This document shows, piece by piece, positions 7,906 to 15,809 of a stretch of DNA of 64,000 nt. Positions within the stretch are counted from its first letter, which is position 1; the number at the start of each line of letters is the position of its first letter. The notes under the pieces are model-generated. The model worked only from the letters and a program-made list of their open reading frames with translations. It was not told where the DNA came from and ran no database searches. Source of the stretch: Rhizobium rhizogenes NBRC 13257 (GTDB lineage Bacteria > Pseudomonadota > Alphaproteobacteria > Rhizobiales > Rhizobiaceae); NCBI RefSeq assembly GCF_000696095.1, contig NZ_BAYX01000023.1:49754-113753 (forward strand), in the 5' to 3' direction. The position numbers and the translations under genes are program-made.

Positions 7906-9684
7906 TCAATTGATAGCGTGAGGGGTGTTGCTGGATACCGGCATGTTCCTCCAGCGCAGTAGCTTGGACGTGGAACCGATGCCAGGATTGAAGCAGTTGC
8001 AGGGATCGAGTTCATGATAATGGGAAACGACCGCACGCTCTGCCTTATAGAGATGGCCGACATTGTGCTCGGCCGGATACTTCGCGCCTCGTTGGTGCAG
8101 GATTGCTAACATCTGGTGTTCGACCTGCTGCCAGTCGGCGTTCTTCCCAATGATGTAATCCTGGTGAAACACGTGGCAGAAGAAGTGGCCGTAATAGAGC
8201 TTCTTGCGAATGTCCCGCTCGATTGAGGCGGGCAACGTTTCCACCCATTGCGTCGTGTTGCGCGGTAGTGCGATATCCAGGGCTACGATGTCACTGACCT
8301 CGCGGGCGTGCACGATCCGATACCTGACGGCTGCCCCGGCGACGGCAAACCTGTGCAGAAACGCCGCAGACGCCTCCGTCGGATCGCATTCGAAGAACGC
8401 AGCGTGCGCTGCCGAGCAAAACCGCTTCTGCAGATAATCCCGCGTTTCGCCGATGCAATCGCCGCCCGCCTTGATCAGCAGATGGTGCTCGAACCTGTTG
8501 CGGTAATCGCCCATTGTCTTCGGCAGATGGCTCGGGAGGATATGGCTGACCGCTTGAAGCAAGCGGTCGCTGAGATTGGCAGGAAGAAATCGCAGGCGGC
8601 CGGCGAGATCGTCGATGCGGCTCTTGGCCGCAAACAGCGACGGCAGTCGACTGGTCCCCAGCCATTTGATCAGCAGGAACGTGTCTTTCCCGTATCGTTC
8701 TGCGATATCGTAGGCGTCCCGATGGATATACTCGGCCGCGATTGGGAGGGTACGGAACGAAGAAAGCATCGTCCGGCGCAAATCGGTGAGATCCTCCGGA
8801 TCGTTTGTCCCTATGTAAAAGACGCGGGTGTTCTTCTCGGCTTCGAAGGTGTCGAGGCGTACGGCAAAAATCAGGATCCGTCCTGATGACCCGGACGCTT
8901 CGTAGAGCCGTCTCGGGTCGCCATTGAAGCGGGCGGGAGTCGATGCCTCGATATCGCGGATATGGACGGCATAATCCCGGTCGGAGGCAGCCCTGTCATC
9001 AGCGCTGATATCGACATCCCCGAACTCGCCCCGGTCGAGACGTCTCAGAATCTCCTCAGGCGATGCGCCGAGTTCGATGCCGAGGTGATTGACAAGACCG
9101 AGAGCGCCCTGTTCGTCAACCTTCGCAAATAGCGCCAGTTCGGTATAGGCCGGGCCGCGATGGATCAGCGATCCTCCGGAATTGTTGGCGATACCGCCAT
9201 GAACCGATGCACCGAGGCAGGATGACCCTATCACCGAATGGGGTTCGCGTCCGTGGGGCTTCAGCGCTTTCTCGAGTTCATCCAGCGTGACGCCCGGTAG
9301 GCAGACGACCTGTTTCCCATGATCGATGAGGTGGAGCGTCTTGATACGCATCGTGTTGATGACGACAACGTCGCGGTCATAATCATTGCCGAAGGGCGTG
9401 GACCCTCCGGTCAGCCCGGTATTCGCCGCCTGGGGAATGACGATTTTTCCTGCGCGTATGCAGGTTTCGAGGACCCGCCACATCTGCATCAGGCTTTTGG
9501 GCCGGACAACCGCAAGGGCCTTCCCTTGGCCGTAGCGATATCCGCTTGTGTAGCGGCGCGACGCGGAAACCGTGGTGAGCACATGCTTCGTGCCGACAAT
9601 CCCTCGCAACTCCTCCAGGAAGACGCTGTCTGCTGCGGGTAAGGGCCCCGTTCCCGGGATTTTCGAGGTGACGAACTCAGACAT
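7906..9684 (-). CDS. dld: Quinone-dependent D-lactate dehydrogenase
   Basis: The 592-residue protein aligns by eye along its whole length with Escherichia coli Dld. Matches include the FAD-binding block with IPQAANTGLTGGSTPFG, EKALKPHGREPHSVIGSSC and NNSGGSLIHRGPAYTEL. Dld is a peripheral membrane flavoprotein that oxidises D-lactate to pyruvate and feeds electrons to quinone. The ATG at 9684 leaves 7 bases after the upstream stop; a start at 9711 would overlap it. Neither has a strong ribosome site. Being inside a sugar-acid operon is unusual for Dld and suggests that D-lactate or another D-2-hydroxy acid is a pathway product. Confidence 0.93.
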   Translation of the reverse strand: MSEFVTSKIPGTGPLPAADSVFLEELRGIVGTKHVLTTVSASRRYTSGYRYGQGKALAVVRPKSLMQMWRVLETCIRAGKIVIPQAANTGLTGGSTPFGNDYDRDVVVINTMRIKTLHLIDHGKQVVCLPGVTLDELEKALKPHGREPHSVIGSSCLGASVHGGIANNSGGSLIHRGPAYTELALFAKVDEQGALGLVNHLGIELGASPEEILRRLDRGEFGDVDISADDRAASDRDYAVHIRDIEASTPARFNGDPRRLYEASGSSGRILIFAVRLDTFEAEKNTRVFYIGTNDPEDLTDLRRTMLSSFRTLPIAAEYIHRDAYDIAERYGKDTFLLIKWLGTSRLPSLFAAKSRIDDLAGRLRFLPANLSDRLLQAVSHILPSHLPKTMGDYRNRFEHHLLIKAGGDCIGETRDYLQKRFCSAAHAAFFECDPTEASAAFLHRFAVAGAAVRYRIVHAREVSDIVALDIALPRNTTQWVETLPASIERDIRKKLYYGHFFCHVFHQDYIIGKNADWQQVEHQMLAILHQRGAKYPAEHNVGHLYKAERAVVSHYHELDPCNCFNPGIGSTSKLLRWRNMPVSSNTPHAIN

Positions 9685-9691
9685 GACTATG

Positions 9692-10390
9692 CTACTTGAG
9701 CCACTCAGCATAGTCTGGAACCAGAAGACGGTATGGCTGCTCGTCCTCCTCTATGCCGGAAAAGCGCGTGACTCGGTTATCCTGGAAAATGTTGTCTGCA
9801 GCGTCGTCGTTGACGGTCGATACCTCCGCCACAAAGACGTCGGACCCTTCGGCCCAGAACGAGTGCCAATCCCCCGGCATCAGTGTCACGCTTTCACCCG
9901 GCTGCAAGTGAAGCCTCCCTCCGGGTGGCAAAGTTCTGGCGATGCCGTCGCAGAGAATTGTCGTCCCTAAATGGGGATCGCAGACGCCGTCGCGACCACC
10001 GAACAGCTCAACTATGAGCGTACCACCGCCTCGGTTGATGATGTCCTCGGTCTTGAGGATGTGGGTATGGTTGGGCGTAACCTGATTTTGACGAGAAATC
10101 ATAGCTTTTTCGGCATAGAGCATGCCGACACCACGTTTCAGGTCGGACAGTCGACCGTTTCGGGCCGTAAATAAAAGTAGGCCGTTTTTCTCGAAGTCCC
10201 CCATGCCGAAATCGGTAATATCCCACCCGAGCCCGGCCGCAATGATGTTGCCGATGTCACCCCCGCGCCTGGTCATCTCCTCAGGGCCCCAGTTCGCAAA
10301 CGGGGGCAAAACATAGCCGAACGAAGCCATGAAGGCTTCCGCTTCACGGATGGTCCGGTTGATCTCGCTGCGTGTCAGCTTCTGTGTCAT
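9692..10390 (-). CDS. D-lyxose/D-mannose isomerase-like cupin protein
   Basis: This 232-residue protein resembles the D-lyxose ketol-isomerase family (YdaE-like, Lyx_isomer). It carries a TPNHTHILKTEDIINRGGG segment with the metal-binding His pair, later GRLHLQPGESVTLMPGDWH with the final His, and EVSTVNDD near the end. These cupin enzymes interconvert aldoses and ketoses such as lyxose/xylulose and mannose/fructose. It starts the enzyme part of the operon together with the SDR at 10411. In this context it could act on the sugar or uronate that enters the UxuA step. The family is confident, the substrate not. Confidence 0.82.
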   Translation of the reverse strand: MTQKLTRSEINRTIREAEAFMASFGYVLPPFANWGPEEMTRRGGDIGNIIAAGLGWDITDFGMGDFEKNGLLLFTARNGRLSDLKRGVGMLYAEKAMISRQNQVTPNHTHILKTEDIINRGGGTLIVELFGGRDGVCDPHLGTTILCDGIARTLPPGGRLHLQPGESVTLMPGDWHSFWAEGSDVFVAEVSTVNDDAADNIFQDNRVTRFSGIEEDEQPYRLLVPDYAEWLK

Positions 10391-10410
10391 GGCTATTCCT
10401 CATACAATGC

Positions 10411-11196
10411 TCAGCGCACGCCGATGCCGGCCGTCAGGCCCCCGTCAATGCGATGATCGGATCCCGTGATAAATGCCGCCTTGCTGGATGCAAGGAAAGC
10501 TATGAGATCGGCGACCTCCTCCGGCTCGCCAATGCGGCCGAGAGGGTGCGCTGCTCCGAAGCGATCGAATACGGCATTGATGTCGGCGTCTTCGCCTTCA
10601 AAGGTTCGAGCGGCCAGCTCCAGAATGGGCGTGCGAACGGAGCCGGGGCTGACTGAGACGACCCGGATGCGGTCCCGGGCAAAATCGAGCGCCATGGCGC
10701 GGGTCATCGCGTGGATCGCGCCTTTTGAGGCGACATAGGCGGAAACGCCGTTCTGACAGGCAAACCCCTGTACGCTTGAGAGATTGATGATCACACCACC
10801 GCCGCGTTTGCGCATATGCGGAACGCCGAACTGTGCCGACAGATGGATCGAGCCGACGTTGACGGCCATGCAGCGCATGAAGACGTCGAACGGCGTGCCG
10901 ATGGCATCCCCGTACGGATGGATCGCGGCGGAATTGACGATGATGTCGATCCCGCCGGACCCGGCCGCTGCTTGGTCAAATGCTGCCTTCACCGCATCCG
11001 CATCAGTCATGTCGGCAGTGATGACGTCGATCCTGAGAGCCTCGCCGGCTGCCAGTGCCGTAAGCTGATCGTTTGCCGCGGTGTCGATCCCGACTGCAAC
11101 AACGCTTGCACCGTCTCGCGCCAGCTTGAGCGCCGCCGCAAGGCCTATCCCGGTGGTGCCGGTTACAACTGCGACCTTCCCCGAGAATTCTCTCAT
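10411..11196 (-). CDS. SDR-family oxidoreductase
   Basis: A 261-residue classical SDR with TGTTGIG (residues 12-18), the NSAAIH variant of the NNAG motif, SSVQG before the active site and YVASKGAIHAM with the catalytic Tyr and Lys. It ends DHRIDGGLTAGIG. It sits directly after the GntR gene, so it is the first enzyme of the operon. It differs clearly from the second SDR at 6228-6965, so the locus has two distinct dehydrogenation steps, plausibly a sugar or fructuronate-type reduction or oxidation and a C-4 oxidation of a 2-keto-3-deoxy acid. The assignment of steps is inference. Confidence 0.9.
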   Translation of the reverse strand: MREFSGKVAVVTGTTGIGLAAALKLARDGASVVAVGIDTAANDQLTALAAGEALRIDVITADMTDADAVKAAFDQAAAGSGGIDIIVNSAAIHPYGDAIGTPFDVFMRCMAVNVGSIHLSAQFGVPHMRKRGGGVIINLSSVQGFACQNGVSAYVASKGAIHAMTRAMALDFARDRIRVVSVSPGSVRTPILELAARTFEGEDADINAVFDRFGAAHPLGRIGEPEEVADLIAFLASSKAAFITGSDHRIDGGLTAGIGVR

Positions 11197-11210
11197 ATCC
11201 CACTCCTCCC

Positions 11211-11921
11211 TCAGATTGATTTTTGTGGAGCGGCACCATCCGGAATGAAAACCAATCCAGCGCTCAAATGCCGATCCATATGGTAAGCAAAGGCAATCCT
11301 GTCCTTATTACGAAGCGCTTCGATGATGGATTGGTGCTCATTGAAGACGCTCTTCAAAGTCGATCGCTGCGACTTGCCTGCCATCATAACCCGCTGGATG
11401 ACCGGCTTAAGCATGGCGTAGGTTTCCGTGAGTGTGCGATTGCCGGCGGCTGCGACCAGCAACATATGAAATTTGAAGTCGAGTTCGGATGCATCTTCGG
11501 CCGTTGCGGCGTTCAGGATAGCTGCGTTTACGTCCTCAACTTCGCGTAGGTGATCCTGCGAAAGGTTCACCACCAGAAGCTCGAAGAGATTCATCTCCGT
11601 CAGACGCCGATAACCCTGGATGTCCTCAAACGCGTCAGCCGATATCTCCATGGCAAAGGCGAATAGATCCTGCATCGCGTTGCGATGCTGATCGGTCAGA
11701 ACAAGGCCGAGCTTCTGCCGTGACTCCGCAATGCCATAGGCTTTCAGCGTGCGAAATGCTTCGCGCACCGTGTTGCGACTTGAGGCGAACTTTTCCGCAA
11801 GCTCAACCTCGCTTGGCAGTACATCACCCACGCCCAGACCGCGATCGCGGATAAGCGTGCGTATCTGCCCGACGATCTCGTCGACTGCCGACGCTTTGTG
11901 CTCTCCCTCTAACGCCTTCAC
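11211..11921 (-). CDS. GntR/FadR-family transcriptional regulator
   Basis: The 236-residue protein has a GntR winged helix (LPSEVELAEKFASSRNTVRE) and an FCD effector domain of the FadR group, like UxuR/ExuR-type sugar-acid regulators. I chose the GTG at 11921 because it has an AGGAG site seven bases upstream; the longer ATG at 11993 has no ribosome site and would run through the operator at 11956. It heads a six-gene operon and is divergent from uxuA. Repeats in the gap are the likely binding sites. The effector is probably a hexuronate or hexonate. Confidence 0.9.
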   Translation of the reverse strand: MKALEGEHKASAVDEIVGQIRTLIRDRGLGVGDVLPSEVELAEKFASSRNTVREAFRTLKAYGIAESRQKLGLVLTDQHRNAMQDLFAFAMEISADAFEDIQGYRRLTEMNLFELLVVNLSQDHLREVEDVNAAILNAATAEDASELDFKFHMLLVAAAGNRTLTETYAMLKPVIQRVMMAGKSQRSTLKSVFNEHQSIIEALRNKDRIAFAYHMDRHLSAGLVFIPDGAAPQKSI

Positions 11922-11955
11922 TGATGCGCTCCTGTTCGATGGTCGATAAGCACAT

Positions 11956-12030
11956 AATATGTTGGTCATATTTTGGCAAATAGATTCTTTCATTGCAATT
12001 TACGCGTTTTTATGCGGATAATGTCCAACA
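11956..12030. promoter_or_regulatory. Operator candidates: inverted pair of TGTTGGWCAT
   Basis: TGTTGGTCAT lies at 11960-11969 on the plus strand, inside the palindrome AATATG-N5-CATATT (11956-11972). TGTTGGACAT lies on the minus strand at 12030-12021, directly before the uxuA ribosome site. Only one base differs between the two decamers. Their placement at the two ends of the divergent promoter region suggests sites for the adjacent GntR regulator, one for each promoter. Confidence 0.6.
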
Positions 12031-12048
12031 ATAAATTTGGAGGACAGA

Positions 12049-13227
12049 ATGCTCGAAAGCTGGCGTTGGTTCGGCAATGATGATCCGGTGACCTTGTCAC
12101 ACGCGCGGCAAGCCGGCGCTCATGGGATCGTCACGGCCTTGCATCACAAGTATGACGGTCGTGCGTGGAGTTTGGATGATATCCTTTCCCACAAGGCTCA
12201 GATCGAAGGCGCCGGTATGGTCTGGTCAGTCTGTGAATCCATTCCGGTGCATTCGGCAATCAAACTGCGTAACAACGAGCAACGCCGCTATGTAGACAGC
12301 TGGAAGGAAAGCCTTGCCAATATTGGCCGTGCCGGAGTGCCGGTCGTTTGTTACAATTTCATGCCGGTTGTCGACTGGACACGCACAAGTCTCCGGTATC
12401 CGACAGAGACGGGCGGCCTCGCGCTTCGGTTCGACATGGCCGATTTCGCCGCTTACGACGTTTTCGTTTTGAAGCGCCCCAGGGCCGAAAAAAACTACGA
12501 ACCAGACCTTCTGGAGACGGCGCAGCATCGGTTCGAGGCGATGTCCGGGTCCGATGTGGCGACGCTGGAAACAAACATCATAGCTGGGCTTCCAGGGAAG
12601 GAAGATACCCATACACGTGAGACCATCCGTGGCCATATCGCGTCCTTTGACGAACTGTCCTCGCAGGACATGCGCGCCAACCTCATCGAGTTTCTTAAGG
12701 AGGTCGTGCCGGTCGCAGTGGAACACGGGGTCAAGCTCGCCATCCATCCGGACGATCCGCCATTTTCGCTGTTTGGCCTGCCGCGGATCGTATCTCAGCC
12801 GGATGACATCCAGCTCATCCTAGACGCGGTCGACCATGAGACGAACGGGATTACGCTCTGCGCCGGCTCATACGGATCGCGCGTGGGTAATGATTTGACC
12901 GAGATGGCCAAGCGGTTTGCGCCGCGGGTTCATTTCGCCCATCTTCGGAATGTGAAAAAGGAAGCGGACGGATCCTTTATCGAGTCGGACCACCTCGATG
13001 GAGACGTCAACATGGTTTCCTTGGTGCTGGCTTTGCGCAACGAGGAGCGGCGGCGAGAAGGCGTTGGGCGTCAGGATGCCGTCATCCCGTTCAGGCCAGA
13101 CCATGGCCATCTGCTGATCGACGATCAAAACAAATCCGTCAATCCGGGGTATTCATGTATCGGTCGTCTAAAGGGTCTGGCAGAGCTCCGAGGCGTGATC
13201 GCGGCCGTGGATCAACTTGGTCTTTGA
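12049..13227 (+). CDS. uxuA: Mannonate dehydratase
   Basis: The 392-residue protein matches UxuA throughout: start ESWRWFGNDDPV, then QAGAHGIVTALHH, VVCYNFMPVVDWTRT, the metal site region KLAIHPDDPPFSLFGLPRIV, and a final FRPDHGH with YSCIGRLKGLAELRG. UxuA dehydrates D-mannonate to 2-keto-3-deoxy-D-gluconate in the cytoplasm with Mn or Fe. The ATG at 12049 follows a GGAGG site. It is divergent from the GntR-headed operon. There is no uxuB- or kdgK-type gene beside it; instead two SDRs and an FAH-family hydrolase are present, which hints at another fate for the keto-deoxy acid or a different substrate. Confidence 0.95.
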   Translation: MLESWRWFGNDDPVTLSHARQAGAHGIVTALHHKYDGRAWSLDDILSHKAQIEGAGMVWSVCESIPVHSAIKLRNNEQRRYVDSWKESLANIGRAGVPVVCYNFMPVVDWTRTSLRYPTETGGLALRFDMADFAAYDVFVLKRPRAEKNYEPDLLETAQHRFEAMSGSDVATLETNIIAGLPGKEDTHTRETIRGHIASFDELSSQDMRANLIEFLKEVVPVAVEHGVKLAIHPDDPPFSLFGLPRIVSQPDDIQLILDAVDHETNGITLCAGSYGSRVGNDLTEMAKRFAPRVHFAHLRNVKKEADGSFIESDHLDGDVNMVSLVLALRNEERRREGVGRQDAVIPFRPDHGHLLIDDQNKSVNPGYSCIGRLKGLAELRGVIAAVDQLGL

Positions 13228-13330
13228 TCCACCGATGATAAAAGCCAAAGGCTGCCTCATCGACAAGCGCCGCGGGCGAGAGCCGCGACGCAATTGGCGT
13301 GCTTCCTAAACGGGCTGTGCGATTGTCAGC

Positions 13331-13490
13331 TCATCTGTCCGCCATCGACATAGCACTGAGAAACGACGTGAATCGCCGAGCAAGGAACACAGCCATTCAA
13401 GTCAGGTCCTCGGCGGTTCCCATTCGGCCGTAGGGGACCGCTTCCCCGACTTCCTTCTCCTTTTGGCATGGCGCCTTGTTCTCATCTCCC
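13331..13490 (-). pseudogene. Remnant of sorbitol/mannitol-dehydrogenase-like SDR (C-terminal end)
   Basis: The reverse strand between uxuA and the next promoter reads VGEAVPYGRMGTAEDLT, then a stop, then MAVFLARR, and after a shift SQCYVDGGQMS with a stop at 13331. This is the C-terminal end of a polyol-dehydrogenase-type SDR, broken by a stop and a frameshift and lacking the first three quarters. It is a decayed gene, probably left from a rearrangement that brought the two neighbouring loci together. Confidence 0.65.
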
Positions 13491-13583
13491 ATTTCGTCAG
13501 CGCACCATCCCGGGAAAACGCCTAGTAAACCGCCTCCATTTTACGTCCGGTCAACGTTGCGTCGTGAGCCGTTCCGAAACGGG

Positions 13584-13622
13584 TTGACAAAAAATGATAC
13601 AGATGTACCGTATAAAGGTACA
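13584..13622 (+). promoter_or_regulatory. Promoter/operator candidate before the phloroglucinol-type cluster
   Basis: A TTGACA box at 13584-13589 is followed by a TATAAA at 13611-13616 (a long spacer of 21) lying inside a palindrome TGTACC-N7-GGTACA at 13604-13622. The gene start is at 13698. The palindrome over the -10 region is a good repressor or activator site for the whole downstream cluster; the IclR protein encoded at 25733-26509 is the first candidate. Confidence 0.55.
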
Positions 13623-13697
13623 GGCGCTCTGGGAGGAGTCAGCCAAAATCTGGATCGAACGCTACGCCGCGCATCGCGAGGCGAGGAGGATTTCTGT

Positions 13698-14537
13698 ATG
13701 TCAATTACTGTCCGTGGGATCGAATTTCAGGATAACCTCGATAACCCGATGGGGATCGAGTTCTACAATCTATCGCACCGCTTCGGGTATCAGTGCCCAA
13801 ACTGGCCCTACTTCAGGGACGTGCGTATCGAGCGCATGCACTACATGGCCAAGTCCGGCGTGCTGTCGCAGACCATCACTACAACGATGCACGTAACCAC
13901 CCATATCGACGCACCTGCGCACGTTGTGCAGGGTACACCCTTCATCGATGAAGTGCCCCTCCCACACTTCTTCGGTACGGGCATCGTTGTCTCCATACCA
14001 AAGAAGAAATGGGAGCCGATCACGGGCGAGGACCTCGAAAAAGCTTGCGGCCATGCGATCCGCAAAGGCGACGTTCTGATCATCAACACCGGCTGGCATA
14101 AGCAGTATGAGGACGGTGACTATTTCGCTTATTGCCCAGGTTTGGTGCCGTCGGCAGCCGACTGGATGATCGAAAAGGGCATCAAGGTCGTCGGCCACGA
14201 TACGCAGGCAAACGACCATCCGCTCGCAACCGCTATTGGTCCACAGCGCAACGGGCCACTCCTGCCGCACCTAGCCGACGAGTACAAAGAGTGGTCGGGC
14301 GGACGCGACTGGAAGGACGATTTCCCGGAATGGGAACCTGTCCACCAAAAGATTTTCAAGGCTGGCATCCTCGGTATCGAAAACGTGGGCGGCGATCTCG
14401 ATGCGGTCACAGGCAAGCGCTGCACGTTCGCATTTTTCCCGATCAACTGGGATCGCGGCGACGGTTGCATCATCCGGCTCGTGGCCATGATGGACAAGGG
14501 CCAGGAATACCGCATCGAGAAGGGTGACAACTTCTGA
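13698..14537 (+). CDS. Cyclase-family metal-dependent hydrolase (candidate dihydrophloroglucinol cyclohydrolase)
   Basis: Starting at the ATG at 13698 after a GAGGAGG site, the protein has 279 residues. The metal-binding signature of the cyclase/kynurenine-formamidase family, HxxTHxDxPxH, is present as His65-His69-Asp71-His75 (HVTTHIDAPAH), with a GIENV segment at 226-230. Members hydrolyse amides or cyclic ketones and lactones with Mn or Zn. It is the first gene of a long same-strand cluster with an SDR, a hydroxyacid dehydrogenase, a BKACE lyase and acetoacetate-using enzymes. In the reductive phloroglucinol pathway a cyclohydrolase opens dihydrophloroglucinol to 3-hydroxy-5-oxohexanoate, and this gene is the best candidate here. 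A kynurenine formamidase-like amidase is the alternative, but no tryptophan genes are nearby. Confidence 0.8.
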   Translation: MSITVRGIEFQDNLDNPMGIEFYNLSHRFGYQCPNWPYFRDVRIERMHYMAKSGVLSQTITTTMHVTTHIDAPAHVVQGTPFIDEVPLPHFFGTGIVVSIPKKKWEPITGEDLEKACGHAIRKGDVLIINTGWHKQYEDGDYFAYCPGLVPSAADWMIEKGIKVVGHDTQANDHPLATAIGPQRNGPLLPHLADEYKEWSGGRDWKDDFPEWEPVHQKIFKAGILGIENVGGDLDAVTGKRCTFAFFPINWDRGDGCIIRLVAMMDKGQEYRIEKGDNF

Positions 14538-14546
14538 AGACGAGCC

Positions 14547-14605
14547 GCTGCCAACGGTAACGGCAGCCGAGATGGAGTGACGCCGCAAGAGGAGATGGCG
14601 TCACT
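14547..14605 (+). other. Two intercistronic stem-loops
   Basis: Between the cyclase and cupin genes there are two hairpins: GCTGCC/GGCAGC (14547-14567) and the stronger AGTGACGCC/GGCGTCACT (14576-14605, loop 12). Neither is followed by a T run, so they look like RNA processing or 3-prime stabilising structures within the operon rather than terminators. Confidence 0.5.
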
Positions 14606-14655
14606 GCTGATCAACGGATGACGAGTCCGAAAAGCCAAAGTGAACGGGAGGAGAC

Positions 14656-15006
14656 ATGTTCACAAAGCGGTTCCAGGAAGCCAAGCCATATGAGGCGCCC
14701 AACCACCATGGGTGCTCTGGATTGCGGCTGCAGGGTTTCGAAGAAGGCGGGCCAAAAAACCAGTGGGTTGGGTTCTCGCAGTTTCTTCCAGGCGGACGAG
14801 CAGGTCCCGATTCAACACCGTTTGAAAAAGTCTACGTCGTTCTCGAAGGGGAAATGACGGTCATTGTTGGAGGCAATGAAACGGTCTTGAAAGCCTTGGA
14901 TAGCTGCACCATTGCACCCGGCGAGGTTCGCGAGATCGTCAACCGATCCAACCACGTCTGCAAGATGATCGTCGTAATTCCATACCCTACGGGAGCGGTC
15001 CAATGA
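14656..15006 (+). CDS. Small cupin-domain protein
   Basis: This 116-residue protein is a single cupin 2 barrel: a VYVVLEGEMTVIVGG motif 1 region, a turn, then SCTIAPGEVREIVNRSNH for motif 2. The usual metal His residues are largely replaced, so metal binding is doubtful. A GGAGGAG-type site precedes the ATG. It overlaps the next SDR gene by four bases (ATGA), so they are translationally coupled. Small cupins of this kind serve as isomerases, tautomerases, decarboxylases or sensors. In a polyketone pathway a tautomerase or an isomerase role would make sense, but this is speculation. Confidence 0.8.
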   Translation: MFTKRFQEAKPYEAPNHHGCSGLRLQGFEEGGPKNQWVGFSQFLPGGRAGPDSTPFEKVYVVLEGEMTVIVGGNETVLKALDSCTIAPGEVREIVNRSNHVCKMIVVIPYPTGAVQ

Positions 15007-15809
15007 TTGCGGAAGAAACACTGCGCAAGCCCCTCAATATGTTCGATATCACAGGCAAAGTGGCCATTGTGACGGGTGCCTCAGGAGCATTCGGAGCGCT
15101 TGCTGCACGCATTCTTGCAGGAGCAGGCACAAAGCTTGCGATTGTTGCAGGCAATGAGAATGCGCTCCGTGAGACTGAAGAGGCGTGTGTTCATCTCGAT
15201 GCTGAAGTTCTCTCGATCAATCGACGTCCGGCGACCGAGGCAGACTGCGAGGCTATTGTCGCCGAGACGGTCGCTCGCTTCGGCCGCGTAGATATCCTAG
15301 TCGTCGCGTCCGGGAAGAACGACGTTGCCAAGATCGTCGACATGTCTCCTGAGCGCTTTCTTGATGTCATGGACGCGAACGTGACGCAAAGCTGGCTGAT
15401 GGCCCGAGCCGTCGGCAAGCGCATGTTGGAACAGGGGGATGGCGGCAAAGTCGTCTTCATGTCCTCCGCACGTGGCCTCTTGGGACACCCGGCGGGATAT
15501 TCCGCCTACTGCGCATCGAAGTCCGCAGTTGACGGATTAACCCGTGCGCTCGGCTGCGAGTGGGGTCCGACGGGCATCACGGTGAATGCGATAGCGCCAA
15601 CGGTATTTCGTTCCCCGCTGACCGCTTGGATGTTCGACGAAACCGAGAAGGCACAGGAGGTCCGCAAGGGATTTCTTGCCCGTGTTCCGAAAGGGCGGTT
15701 GGGCGAGCCAGATGATCTGGCGGGCCCGTTGCTCTTCCTGGCGTCGCGAGCATCAGACTTCTACACGGGGCACATACTTTACGCCGATGGCGGATACACG
15801 GCGGGCTGA
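15003..15809 (+). CDS. SDR-family oxidoreductase (candidate phloroglucinol-type reductase)
   Basis: A 268-residue SDR with TGASGAFG at 24-31 for the cofactor, SSARG and YCASKSAVDG for the catalytic Ser, Tyr and Lys, and an ILYADGGYTAG tail. The NAG motif is replaced by VASGKND, an unusual variation near the active site. It overlaps both neighbours by a few bases, which indicates tight coupling with the cupin and the hydroxyacyl dehydrogenase. Phloroglucinol reductase of anaerobes is an NADPH-dependent enzyme of this superfamily, so reduction of an aromatic trihydroxybenzene to its dihydro form is the proposed job. Oxidation of a hydroxy intermediate is the alternative. Confidence 0.85.
   Translation: MIAEETLRKPLNMFDITGKVAIVTGASGAFGALAARILAGAGTKLAIVAGNENALRETEEACVHLDAEVLSINRRPATEADCEAIVAETVARFGRVDILVVASGKNDVAKIVDMSPERFLDVMDANVTQSWLMARAVGKRMLEQGDGGKVVFMSSARGLLGHPAGYSAYCASKSAVDGLTRALGCEWGPTGITVNAIAPTVFRSPLTAWMFDETEKAQEVRKGFLARVPKGRLGEPDDLAGPLLFLASRASDFYTGHILYADGGYTAG

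Noticed and set aside
7045..7962. 305-codon forward frame antisense to the FAH-family gene
   Set aside because: No family likeness; the reverse strand encodes the complete hydrolase with conserved motifs.
13476..13697. N-terminal extension of the cyclase-family protein
   Set aside because: The frame is open upstream but has no ribosome site, runs through the promoter and palindrome at 13584-13622 and lacks family likeness; the ATG at 13698 has a strong site.
13698..14537. Kynurenine formamidase (kynB)
   Set aside because: The metal motif is shared by the whole cyclase family; no kynurenine pathway genes are nearby and the context points to ring hydrolysis.
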